NCBI RefSeq assembly: GCF_005145045.1
Contig: NZ_CP039691.1
Coordinates: 2,120,001-2,184,000 of the forward strand
DNA length: 64,000 nucleotides
Source of the DNA: Agrobacterium larrymoorei
GTDB lineage: Bacteria; Pseudomonadota; Alphaproteobacteria; Rhizobiales; Rhizobiaceae
Direction: 5' to 3'
Shown here piece by piece: positions 54,062-61,816 of this stretch. The notes beneath the pieces are model-generated. The model ran no database searches. It saw only the letters and a list, made by a program, of their open reading frames with translations, and was not told where the DNA came from. The translations under genes and the position numbers were made by a program. Numbering within the stretch: the stretch's first letter is position 1; every line of letters begins with the position of its first letter.

Positions 54062-55078
54062 ATGCGCGCCATCGGTTACAAGAGCTCGAAACCCGTCACG
54101 GAAACCGACGCATTGGTCGATTTCGAACTGCCCGTGCCGGAAGCAAAGGGGCATGATCTGCTGGTGGAAGTGAAGGCCGTGTCCGTCAACCCTGTCGACA
54201 CCAAGGTCCGCCGCAACCAGCCGCCGGAAAACGGCCAGACCCGCATTCTGGGCTTCGATGCCGCTGGCATCGTCAAGGCGGTGGGTGAAGGTGTCACCCT
54301 GTTCAAACCGGGCGATGAGGTTTTCTATGCGGGTGCAATCAACCGCCCCGGCTCCAACAGCGAGTTTCATCTGGTGGATGAGCGAATCGTCGGCAAAAAG
54401 CCGCAGAGCCTCAGCTTCGAAGAAGCCGCCGCCCTGCCGCTGACCGCCATCACGGCCTATGAAGCGCTATTCGATCGCCTCAAGGTAAAGGACCCTGTTG
54501 CGGGCGGCGCGAATGCGATTGTCATCATCGGCGGCGCTGGCGGCGTCGGCTCCATCGCCATCCAACTGGCGCGGCAGTTGACCGATCTCACCATCATCGC
54601 CACCGCCTCGCGCCCGGAAACGAAGGAATGGGTCGCCCAACTCGGCGCGCATCACGTCATCGACCACAGCCAGCCTATTGCTCCGCAGGTCGAAGCCCTC
54701 GGTCTTGGCGCTCCATCCTTCATCTTCTCAACCACCAACAGCGACGCCCACGCCGCCGCTAGCGTCGCGCTGATCGCGCCACAGGGACGTTATTGCCTGA
54801 TCGACGACCCCGCAGGCGGCTTCGACGCCATGCCCTTCAAGCGCAAGGCAATTTCCATCCACTGGGAAATGATGTTCGCCCGCCCCGTCTTCGAAACCGC
54901 GGATATTCTGGAACAGCACAAGCTGCTGAACCACGTTTCCGAACTGGTCGATACCGGCAAGATCAAGACCACGCTGACAGACGTGTTCGGCAAGATCAAC
55001 GCGGAAAACCTCATCAGGGCCCACGCGCTGATCGAAAGCGGGACGGCAAAGGGAAAGATTGTTTTGGCTGGGTTTTGA
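54062..55078 (+). CDS. Zinc-type alcohol dehydrogenase-like (quinone reductase family) protein
   Basis: A 338-residue MDR-superfamily enzyme of the ZADH1/quinone oxidoreductase type. VKAVSVNPVDTKVRRNQPPE, the ILGFDAAGIVKAVGEGVTLF block and the NADPH-binding IIGGAGGVGSIAIQLARQL are typical. The zinc-ligand residues of true alcohol dehydrogenases are absent, as usual for this branch, so it reduces quinones or enals. ATG 54062 has AAGGAGA seven bases upstream. It is divergent from the HxlR-ALDH pair, which forms a likely electrophile-response unit. Confidence 0.9.
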   Translation: MRAIGYKSSKPVTETDALVDFELPVPEAKGHDLLVEVKAVSVNPVDTKVRRNQPPENGQTRILGFDAAGIVKAVGEGVTLFKPGDEVFYAGAINRPGSNSEFHLVDERIVGKKPQSLSFEEAAALPLTAITAYEALFDRLKVKDPVAGGANAIVIIGGAGGVGSIAIQLARQLTDLTIIATASRPETKEWVAQLGAHHVIDHSQPIAPQVEALGLGAPSFIFSTTNSDAHAAASVALIAPQGRYCLIDDPAGGFDAMPFKRKAISIHWEMMFARPVFETADILEQHKLLNHVSELVDTGKIKTTLTDVFGKINAENLIRAHALIESGTAKGKIVLAGF

Positions 55079-55096
55079 TACGGAGTTGAAATCAAA

Positions 55097-55130
55097 CCGC
55101 CTGTTGCGCAATATGTTGTGCAGCAGGCGG
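55097..55130 (+). terminator. Hairpin after the alcohol dehydrogenase-like gene
   Basis: CCGCCTGTTGCGCA-ATATGT-TGTGCAGCAGGCGG: a 14 bp stem with two G-T pairs. No T-run directly follows, so it is terminator-like only. Confidence 0.45.
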
Positions 55131-55164
55131 CCAGTCGCGCAGCTATTTTTAAGAATTGATTTTT

Positions 55165-55179
55165 TAACCTACTAGGTTA
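55165..55179. promoter_or_regulatory. MqsA-type operator
   Basis: TAACCT-ACT-AGGTTA, an exact AACCT-N3-AGGTT palindrome known as the MqsA recognition site, five bases before the mqsR start codon. Confidence 0.8.
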
Positions 55180-55183
55180 TTTT

Positions 55184-55480
55184 ATGGAAAAGACCGCGCC
55201 GCATACTGTGCTCGAAGATGTATGGCGATTATTGGATGAAGGCAAAGTCAGGGAAACATTCTCAGCCTTGAGCGGAGCCGCGGCTCTCGGCATGTCGCGG
55301 AGTGATATGCATGACGTCGTACGTGCCCTAAGCCTCAAGGATTTCTTCAAATCCATGACGGCTTACCACGACGAGAATGTCTGGCATGATGTCTATAAAC
55401 CGGTGACGCCCTTCGGGCATCTATATGTAAAACTGATCGTATCGAACAACGTATTGATCGTGTCGTTCAAGGAGAAGTAA
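55184..55480 (+). CDS. mqsR: Toxin MqsR (mRNA interferase)
   Basis: A 98-residue toxin, the same length as E. coli MqsR. MEKTAPHTVLEDVWRLLDEG at the N-terminus, LSLKDFFKSMTAYHDENVWH in the middle and the end LIVSNNVLIVSFKEK match the family closely. MqsR cleaves mRNA at GCU/GCA sites. It is the first gene in the pair, with the antitoxin one base downstream of its stop. An AACCT-N3-AGGTT operator precedes it. MqsRA is best known from gammaproteobacteria. Confidence 0.94.
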   Translation: MEKTAPHTVLEDVWRLLDEGKVRETFSALSGAAALGMSRSDMHDVVRALSLKDFFKSMTAYHDENVWHDVYKPVTPFGHLYVKLIVSNNVLIVSFKEK

Positions 55481-55481
55481 A

Positions 55482-55883
55482 ATGGCTTGCCCTATTTGCG
55501 GCGCTGATGCCGTGACGAAGGAAACGCGCGATCTTGAATATTCCTATAAAGGACAAGTCACGACCATTCCTCATGTAACGGGCACATTTTGCAGCGCTTG
55601 CGGCGAAGCCATACTGGAAGGCGAAGAGAGCGAACGCGTGAGCGCCGCGATGCTCGCTTTCAACAGACAGGTCAATGCGAGCTTTGTCGACCCGGAATTT
55701 ATAGCGACGGTGCGCAAAAAGCTTTCGCTGGACCAGCGGGAAGCAGGCGATCTTTTCGGCGGTGGCGTGAACGCCTTCTCGCGTTACGAGAACGGCAAAT
55801 CACGCCCGCCGCGCTCCCTTATTCAGTTGCTCAAGATATTGGAGAAGCACCCCGACCTGCTGGACGAAATCAAGGCTGCCTGA
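55482..55883 (+). CDS. mqsA: Antitoxin MqsA
   Basis: A 133-residue antitoxin. The N-terminal zinc site has CPICGADAV (C3, C6) and FCSACGEAIL (C37, C40), and the C-terminal XRE-type helix-turn-helix is in LSLDQREAGDLFGGGVNAFS with RYENGKSRPP. This order is that of E. coli MqsA, where the zinc domain binds the toxin and the HTH binds the operator. It follows mqsR after a single base. A palindromic operator lies upstream of mqsR. Confidence 0.94.
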   Translation: MACPICGADAVTKETRDLEYSYKGQVTTIPHVTGTFCSACGEAILEGEESERVSAAMLAFNRQVNASFVDPEFIATVRKKLSLDQREAGDLFGGGVNAFSRYENGKSRPPRSLIQLLKILEKHPDLLDEIKAA

Positions 55884-55938
55884 ATTAGCGAAAGCACGAA
55901 ACGGTCTGCTCACGGACAATGCGTTCAAACGAAGACCG

Positions 55939-55968
55939 AGAGCGTTTCCTTGTTAAGTGAAAACGCCC
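55939..55968. repeat. Decayed AGAGCGTTTCC palindrome
   Basis: AGAGCGTTTCCTTGTTAAG followed by TGAAAACGCCCC: the same core and loop as the perfect repeat at 18737-18787, with shorter arms. It lies between mqsA and the pentapeptide-repeat gene. Confidence 0.6.
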
Positions 55969-55980
55969 CGATACCAATGA

Positions 55981-56727
55981 TCAATCCTCGTCCGGATCTT
56001 CCGGGCAAGGCCATGAACCGGGCTTGTTCAACCCCTGCGGAAGCTTGGTCTTGTCGTCGCCGCAGGCGATGTCGATCTGTTTTTGATCGAGGCCGGTGGC
56101 GGAGGAGAGGTCCAGGCCTTCGATGCGGGTCAGAAGCAGGAACGAGTTTTCGAAATCGATGGGGCCGGTGAATTTTGCGCCTTCGAAGCGGGCGCGGGAG
56201 AGGTTGGCCATGCTGAATTTCGTGCCCGTCAGCATTGCGCCTTCAAAATCGGCGCGGCCGAGTTCAGCCTTGGTGAAATCCGTGTTGACCAGCTTGGCGT
56301 TCTGGAAATTGGCGCGCTGCATCTCGGCATTGACGAATTTGGCGTTTTCCGCGTTCACATCGCTGAAATCACTGCGATACGCCTCGATCTTCACGAGGTT
56401 CGCATCCTGCAACTGGGAGGATGCGAGCGAGGTGCGGATCAGCTTCGCCTTCTCGAAATTCGCCTTGTTGAGCGATGAACCGCGCAGGTCGGTATAGGTG
56501 AAATCCGTGCCGTGCAGATCGGCACCATCCAGAATGCTGCCACCCAGCATCAGCAGGCGCTTGTTGCACTCGCTCCAGTCGATCTGCGCCGCCGCATCCG
56601 CCCGGCAGCTTGCCGCCATGACGGGGCGACCATCGAGCGTCGCAAACGCGATAACCGCCAGCGATGCGCCGAGGGCAAGCTTGATATTCTTTCGCAAAAC
56701 CGAAACCATTCTGGCCAGATTCGCCAT
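55981..56727 (-). CDS. Secreted pentapeptide-repeat protein
   Basis: A 248-residue protein. After a hydrophobic N-terminal segment (ALGASLAVIAFATLDGRPVM, cleavage likely after AAS region) comes a short cysteine-bearing part (CRADAAAQIDWSECN) and then about 20 pentapeptide-type units A(D/N)LxG/F between residues 65 and 200 (SILDGADLHGTDFTYTDLRG and so on). These form a right-handed quadrilateral beta helix. ATG 56727 has GGGAGTGG upstream; the frame is open to 56790. Function is unknown; the export signal argues against a DNA-mimic role like Qnr. Confidence 0.85.
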   Translation of the reverse strand: MANLARMVSVLRKNIKLALGASLAVIAFATLDGRPVMAASCRADAAAQIDWSECNKRLLMLGGSILDGADLHGTDFTYTDLRGSSLNKANFEKAKLIRTSLASSQLQDANLVKIEAYRSDFSDVNAENAKFVNAEMQRANFQNAKLVNTDFTKAELGRADFEGAMLTGTKFSMANLSRARFEGAKFTGPIDFENSFLLLTRIEGLDLSSATGLDQKQIDIACGDDKTKLPQGLNKPGSWPCPEDPDED

Positions 56728-56882
56728 AAATCCACTCCCAAACCGCGCTATCGGAACACGTCCATCCGTGATCCTTGCTGGTTCTCCCAATACTTAGTTT
56801 ATCCGCGCCGTTACTGCAAATGCTGCGCCGGTAAAGATATTCTCTCCTAACCAGACCGTCGCGGATTTGTTCATGCCCTCGC

Positions 56883-57386
56883 TCACAGACCCAGCCGCAT
56901 CGCCACGCGGCGCTCTGCATCGAGCCCGGATTCGACCTGTTTTTCAAGCCTTTCAAGCAGAAATGCAGGCGTTTCGGCATTCTCCAGAATGCGAAAGCCC
57001 AATTTTGAATAGAAGGGCGCATTGAACGGCGCGTAGCGATCCGTGGTCAATAGGGCAAACCTCAAGCCCCGCTCCCTGCCCTTTTCCAGCAGCGCAAGCA
57101 TCAGGGCGCGGCCAATGCCTTTGCCCTGCGCGGCACGTTCCACATCGACTTCCGCGATATAAAGATCACCGTCGACAACCGAGCCCAGCGCGAAGCCAAG
57201 AACACGCCCACCCTCTTCCGCGACAAGAAGAAGCCCCTGATCGAAACTTGCCTGCAACAGATGAACCGGCGCAACCGCAGGCTCCAGCGAAACATTGCAA
57301 GCCTGCGCCCAGACCACAAAAGCATCGAGCTCTATTTCCGCAAGCCGCCCGAATTCGCCCTGCCGTCCAGCGCGGATAATCACCAT
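56883..57386 (-). CDS. GNAT family N-acetyltransferase
   Basis: A 167-residue acetyltransferase. The acetyl-CoA binding motif A is in VDVERAAQGKGIGRALMLAL and motif B in FNAPFYSKLGFRIL. It transfers an acetyl group to an unknown amine. It follows the ETF-ubiquinone oxidoreductase gene by 31 bp on the same strand. The start is ATG 57386; the frame is open further upstream but would overlap that gene. Confidence 0.85.
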   Translation of the reverse strand: MVIIRAGRQGEFGRLAEIELDAFVVWAQACNVSLEPAVAPVHLLQASFDQGLLLVAEEGGRVLGFALGSVVDGDLYIAEVDVERAAQGKGIGRALMLALLEKGRERGLRFALLTTDRYAPFNAPFYSKLGFRILENAETPAFLLERLEKQVESGLDAERRVAMRLGL

Positions 57387-57417
57387 TCTCGCGTCACCGG
57401 CATCCGTCTGACGAGCA

Positions 57418-59082
57418 TCACATATTCGCGTAAACCGGCCCCTCTCCGCCCTGCGGTGGCACCCAGTTGATGTTCTGGTTGGGATCTTTGATATCGCAGG
57501 TTTTGCAGTGGACGCAGTTTTGCGCGTTGATGACGTAGACCTCTTCGCCATCCTTTTCCACCCACTCGTAAACTCCGGCGGGACAGTAGCGCGTGGACGG
57601 TCCGGCATAGACGTCGTGTTCGGAGCGTTTTTGCAGGTCCATGTCCTTTACCTGCAGGTGCACCGGCTGGTCTTCCTCGTGGTTGGTGGAGGAGAGGTAG
57701 ACGGAGGAGAGGCGGTCAAAGGTCAGAACGCCGTCGGGCTTTGGGTAGGCAATCGGCTTGTGGAACTTTGCCGGTTCCAGGCTCTGCGCATCCGTCTTGC
57801 CGTGTTTCAGCGTGCCGAAAATGGAGAAGCCGAACAGCTGGTTCGTCCACATATCGAGACCGCCAAGGCCGACGCCGATGGCCGTGCCGAATTTCGACCA
57901 GAGCGGTTTGACGTTGCGAACGCGCTTCAGGTCCTTGCCGATATCACCAGCGCGCCACTCGTTCTCGATCTCGATCACTTCATCATTGGCGCGGCCTGCG
58001 GCCAGCGCTTCCGCAATCTTGTCCGCCGCCAGCCTGCCGGAAAGCACGGCATTGTGGCTGCCCTTGATGCGCGGAACGTTGACGAGGCCAGCCGAACAGC
58101 CGATCAGCGCGCCACCGGGGAACGTCAGCTTCGGCACGGATTGATAGCCGCCTTCGGTAATTGCACGCGCGCCATAGGAAACGCGCTTGCCGCCTTCGAA
58201 AGTTGAAGCGATGGCCGGGTGCGTCTTGAAGCGCTGGAATTCCTCGAAGGGATAGAGATAGGGGTTCTTGTAGTTCAGGTGAACGACGAAACCGACGGCA
58301 ACGAGGTTGTCTTCCAGATGATACAGGAAGGAGCCGCCGCCCGTCTTCATGCCCAGCGGCCAGCCGAAGGAGTGCTGTACGAGGCCTTGTTTGTGGTTCT
58401 CCGGCTTGACCTGCCAGAGCTCTTTGATGCCGATACCGTATTTCTGGACGTCGCGATCCTTCTGAAGATCGAATTTCGCAATCAGCTGCTTGGCAAGCGA
58501 GCCGCGCACGCCCTCGCCGATCAACACATATTTGCCCATTAGCGCCATGCCGCGCGTAAATGCCGGGCCGGGTTCGCCGTTGCGCTCCACGCCCATGTCA
58601 CCGGTCGCAACGCCGATCACGGCACCCTCGTCATTATAAAGGACTTCGGTTGCGGCAAAGCCCGGATAGATCTCGACGCCGAGACCTTCCGCCTTTTCCG
58701 CCAGCCACCGACAGACGAGGCCGAGCGAAACAATGTAATTGCCGTGATTGTTCATCAGCGGCGGCATCAGGAAGTTCGGAAGACGAATGGAGCCCGCGGG
58801 CCCAAGGAACAGGAACTGGTCATCCGTGACCTTGGTCTTGAACGGATGCCCCTCCTCCTCGCGCCAGCCGGGCAGCAGGCGGTCCATGCCGATAGGGTCC
58901 ACCACCGCGCCGGACAAGATATGCGCACCGACTTCGGCGCCCTTTTCCAGCACCACGACGGAAAGTTCTGGATTGACCTGTTTCAGCCGAATGGCAGCCG
59001 AGAGGCCCGCAGGGCCAGCCCCGACGATAACGACGTCGAATTCCATCGATTCGCGTTCCGGCAATTCCATTTCTTCCGTCAT
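57418..59082 (-). CDS. Electron transfer flavoprotein-ubiquinone oxidoreductase
   Basis: A 554-residue FAD and [4Fe-4S] enzyme (ETF-QO) that passes electrons from reduced ETF to ubiquinone at the inner membrane. The FAD motif is DVVIVGAGPAGLSAAIRLKQ; a ubiquinone-site region (GWPLGMKTGGGSFLYHLEDN) and the C-terminal cluster region CPAGVYEW, NCVHCKTCDIKDP with its cysteines are intact. ATG 59082 is taken because GAGG lies six bases before; 59097 is possible. It supports fatty acid and amino acid catabolism. A GNAT gene follows. Confidence 0.94.
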   Translation of the reverse strand: MTEEMELPERESMEFDVVIVGAGPAGLSAAIRLKQVNPELSVVVLEKGAEVGAHILSGAVVDPIGMDRLLPGWREEEGHPFKTKVTDDQFLFLGPAGSIRLPNFLMPPLMNNHGNYIVSLGLVCRWLAEKAEGLGVEIYPGFAATEVLYNDEGAVIGVATGDMGVERNGEPGPAFTRGMALMGKYVLIGEGVRGSLAKQLIAKFDLQKDRDVQKYGIGIKELWQVKPENHKQGLVQHSFGWPLGMKTGGGSFLYHLEDNLVAVGFVVHLNYKNPYLYPFEEFQRFKTHPAIASTFEGGKRVSYGARAITEGGYQSVPKLTFPGGALIGCSAGLVNVPRIKGSHNAVLSGRLAADKIAEALAAGRANDEVIEIENEWRAGDIGKDLKRVRNVKPLWSKFGTAIGVGLGGLDMWTNQLFGFSIFGTLKHGKTDAQSLEPAKFHKPIAYPKPDGVLTFDRLSSVYLSSTNHEEDQPVHLQVKDMDLQKRSEHDVYAGPSTRYCPAGVYEWVEKDGEEVYVINAQNCVHCKTCDIKDPNQNINWVPPQGGEGPVYANM

Positions 59083-59392
59083 AGGGTCCTCATCCATTCG
59101 CCGGTCCCATCCGGCTTCTTCTTGTCATTTCGCTCCGGGCTCATTTTCAGGCCGCGGATGTCGCCATGAAAATCATGGCGTAAAGTCAGTTCCTTCTTGG
59201 CAAAGCCACAGGCCTTTGTCGAGCGTCAATAGCGCCAATTCCTGTCTCGCCGCCAACCGGTTCAAACGAAGGGCGACAACTCCACAGACTTACGTTTACG
59301 TAATATGCAGGTTAGCCCAGCCCTTGCGCTGCGGTCAAGCGCGGATTACGGCTGCATCCGAACCTTACCACGGCAGAGTTTCGGAACCGAAC

Positions 59393-60787
59393 ATGACCAA
59401 AACCCCTCAAGAACTGGCGGAAGCGTTGCGCCTGCTCCACCCGGATTTGCATGTGTCCGGCCCGGATGCGCTGGCCGGTCGCGACCCCGGCGAGCATCCG
59501 AAAAATCTTGATGCGGGCGTGATGGCCAGCCCCTCCTCCACCGAAGCTGCGGCAGCGCTCATCCGCTGGTGCAATGAGCAAGATGTCGTGATTGTGCCGC
59601 AAGGCGGGCGCACAGGGCTTGCCGGTGGGTGCGAAAGCAGGCCGGGTGATGTCATCCTGTCTTCCGCGCGGCTGAATGCCATCGAGGCCATCAATGAGGA
59701 AGAGCGCACCGCCATCGTGCAGGCGGGCATCGGCTTGCAAGCACTTCAGGAAGCCGCTGCCGTTCATGGGCTCACCCCCGGCATCGACCTGCCCTCGCGC
59801 GGCACCGCCACGCTGGGCGGCATGGCATCCACCAATGCAGGCGGGCTGCTCGCCTTTCGCAACGGCGTTATGCGTCATCAGATACTGGGTATCGAGGCTG
59901 TCCTGCCGGATGGCAGCGTCTTTTCGGATATGACCCGTGTCGTGAAGGTCAGCGCTGGAACGGATCTCAAACATCTGCTGATCGGCGCGGAAGGTGCGTT
60001 TGGTTTCATCACGCGGCTGGTGGTGAAGCTGGAGCCGCTCCGGCCTTTCCGCGCAACCGCCATGCTGGGTGTAAACAACGCAGCATCGGCACTTGCCGTT
60101 GCCGCACATCTCATCCGCGCGCCGGGGCTCACGCTCGAGGCGGCGGAAATGATGTGGCCGCTTTTCATTCGCGATCACGCCCGCATTCGCAATTTCGACC
60201 TGTCATGGCTGCCGGAAGAGGCGTCGGCCTTCATCGTGGAGGTCTCCGCCGTTAGCGAAGAGGCCGCCATCTCCGGGCTGGAAGAGGCGCTTGCGGAGAT
60301 TTGGGAGGCGCAGGATCTGCAAGGCGGCATCGTTGCGCAATCGCTCGATCAGGCCCGCCGTTTCTGGGTGCTGCGAGAGGAATCCGGTTTCTACTACGAT
60401 ATCTATAAGGACCCGATCTCGCTTGACGTATCACTGCCGCCAGCAGCGCTGGATGCCTATGTCGCAGGTCTACGGCAGCGGCTCTACGCCCTGAACCCGG
60501 ACTATCATGCCTATGTTTATGGCCATATTGCCGATGGCAATCTGCATCTGACGGTGGCGCGAGACCGGCCGCAGGATGAGGCCGAGGTGCTGCGCATCGA
60601 GGACGCCGTTTATACCGGCATCCGGGAAGCGGGCGGCAGCTTTTCGGCGGAACACGGCGTCGGCTTCGAAAAGCGCCATGGCTATGAAAATTACAGCGAT
60701 CCCGTAAAGCGCGCACTCGCCATCAGTATCAAGAGGCTGCTGGACCCCAAGGGGCTGTTCAATCCCGGCAAGGTGCCTTTTGCGTGA
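59393..60787 (+). CDS. FAD-linked oxidase, GlcD/D-2-hydroxyacid dehydrogenase-like
   Basis: A 464-residue flavoprotein of the GlcD/D-lactate/D-2-hydroxyglutarate type. The FAD domain has VIVPQGGRTGLAGGC, PGIDLPSRGTATLGGMASTN and LIGAEGAFGFITRLVVKLEP. The C-terminal oxidase domain includes AYVYGHIADGNLHL and GGSFSAEHGVGFEKRHGYEN. ATG 59393 is the start; an open frame continues upstream but runs across the ETF-QO gene on the other strand and is not conserved. It oxidises a D-2-hydroxy acid and passes electrons to an acceptor. An SDR gene follows. Confidence 0.92.
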   Translation: MTKTPQELAEALRLLHPDLHVSGPDALAGRDPGEHPKNLDAGVMASPSSTEAAAALIRWCNEQDVVIVPQGGRTGLAGGCESRPGDVILSSARLNAIEAINEEERTAIVQAGIGLQALQEAAAVHGLTPGIDLPSRGTATLGGMASTNAGGLLAFRNGVMRHQILGIEAVLPDGSVFSDMTRVVKVSAGTDLKHLLIGAEGAFGFITRLVVKLEPLRPFRATAMLGVNNAASALAVAAHLIRAPGLTLEAAEMMWPLFIRDHARIRNFDLSWLPEEASAFIVEVSAVSEEAAISGLEEALAEIWEAQDLQGGIVAQSLDQARRFWVLREESGFYYDIYKDPISLDVSLPPAALDAYVAGLRQRLYALNPDYHAYVYGHIADGNLHLTVARDRPQDEAEVLRIEDAVYTGIREAGGSFSAEHGVGFEKRHGYENYSDPVKRALAISIKRLLDPKGLFNPGKVPFA

Positions 60788-60860
60788 GGAGTTTGCGCTG
60801 CGGACCTTCAAATCCTTAGCGTCGCTAACTATTAATAAGCCAGTTCTTCAGGAGGATAAC

Positions 60861-61649
60861 ATGGATTTCGGTATTTCCGGCAAGCGCGCACTCGTTCTCG
60901 CCTCGTCTCGCGGCCTTGGCCTTGGCATTGCAACGGCACTGGCCAAGGAAGGCGCAAATGTACTTCTGGTCGGGCGCAGCGGTGAAAAGCTCGATGCCGC
61001 CGCCAAAGCCATCAACGCGCTCGGCAAGGGCAAGGCGGATTGGGTTTGGGGTGATCTGGGCGATGAAAATTTCGTGCCCTCCATGCTCGAAGCCGTAAAG
61101 ACCAAGCTCGGCGGCATCGATATCCTCGTCAACAACACCGGCGGCCCGACGCCGGGTCTCGCGCAGGATATCACGGCGGAAAAGCTCGATAGCTTCTTCC
61201 AGTCCATGGTGTTGCGCGTGGTGACCCTGACCAACGCGCTGGTACCGCAGATGAAGGAGCAAGGCTGGGGCCGCATCCTCACCGTCGCCTCCTCCGGCGT
61301 ATTCGAGCCCATTTCCAATCTCGCTTTGTCCAACACGCTGCGCGGCGCGCTGGTGGGCTTCAATAAGACGCTCTCCACCGAACTTGCAGGCCTCGGCATT
61401 ACCGCCAACATGCTGCTGCCGGGCCGCATCCATACGGATCGCATCGATGAACTGGATGGCGCCAACGCCAAGCGTCTCGGCAAGAGCGTGGAAGAAATCC
61501 GCGAAGCATCCGTCAAGAGCATCCCCGCCGGTCGTCTCGGCAAGGTGGAGGAATTCGCCGCCGCCGGTGCCTTCCTCTGCTCGGAGCCTGCCAGCTACAT
61601 TACCGGCACCATGCTGCATGTGGATGGCGGCGCGGCGAAGTCGATCTGA
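60861..61649 (+). CDS. SDR-family oxidoreductase with unusual active site
   Basis: A 262-residue Rossmann protein. The start has SGKRALVLASSRGLGLGIAT, which lacks the full TGxxxGxG pattern. NNTGGPTPGLAQDI (the NNAG region) and the C-terminal FLCSEPASYITGTMLHVDGG block are typical. The normal YxxxK pair is missing: after VASSGVFEP the expected place reads LALSNTLRGALVGFN. This matches the BKR-like divergent SDR group, whose members do not have the full catalytic tetrad. It may be a binding protein or a special reductase. TCAGGAGGA precedes ATG 60861. It lies 73 bp after the GlcD-like gene. Confidence 0.88.
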   Translation: MDFGISGKRALVLASSRGLGLGIATALAKEGANVLLVGRSGEKLDAAAKAINALGKGKADWVWGDLGDENFVPSMLEAVKTKLGGIDILVNNTGGPTPGLAQDITAEKLDSFFQSMVLRVVTLTNALVPQMKEQGWGRILTVASSGVFEPISNLALSNTLRGALVGFNKTLSTELAGLGITANMLLPGRIHTDRIDELDGANAKRLGKSVEEIREASVKSIPAGRLGKVEEFAAAGAFLCSEPASYITGTMLHVDGGAAKSI

Positions 61650-61717
61650 CAAGGCTTAATCAGGCGCCCGACGCGCCCATGATTGTTATTTTTGATAATT
61701 ATCATGAAAAACAGCAG

Positions 61718-61750
61718 ATGCTCCAGCATTTGATTAAAATGCTGGAGCAT
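61718..61750 (+). promoter_or_regulatory. Perfect 14 bp hairpin ahead of the Ser/Thr-rich gene
   Basis: ATGCTCCAGCATTT-GATTA-AAATGCTGGAGCAT is a perfect inverted repeat. A shorter palindrome TGATAATTATCA lies at 61693-61704. No T-run follows, so it may end the SDR transcript or control the next gene. Confidence 0.5.
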
Positions 61751-61816
61751 AAATGCACTGAAATTTCGGGGGTCTGCCCGCATTGTCTGGTTAATTCCAA
61801 CTCTTGCGCGGTCATC

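Noticed and set aside
58748..59392. Upstream extension of the GlcD-like frame
   Set aside because: It runs over the ETF-QO gene on the other strand, is not conserved-looking, and a proper start exists at 59393.
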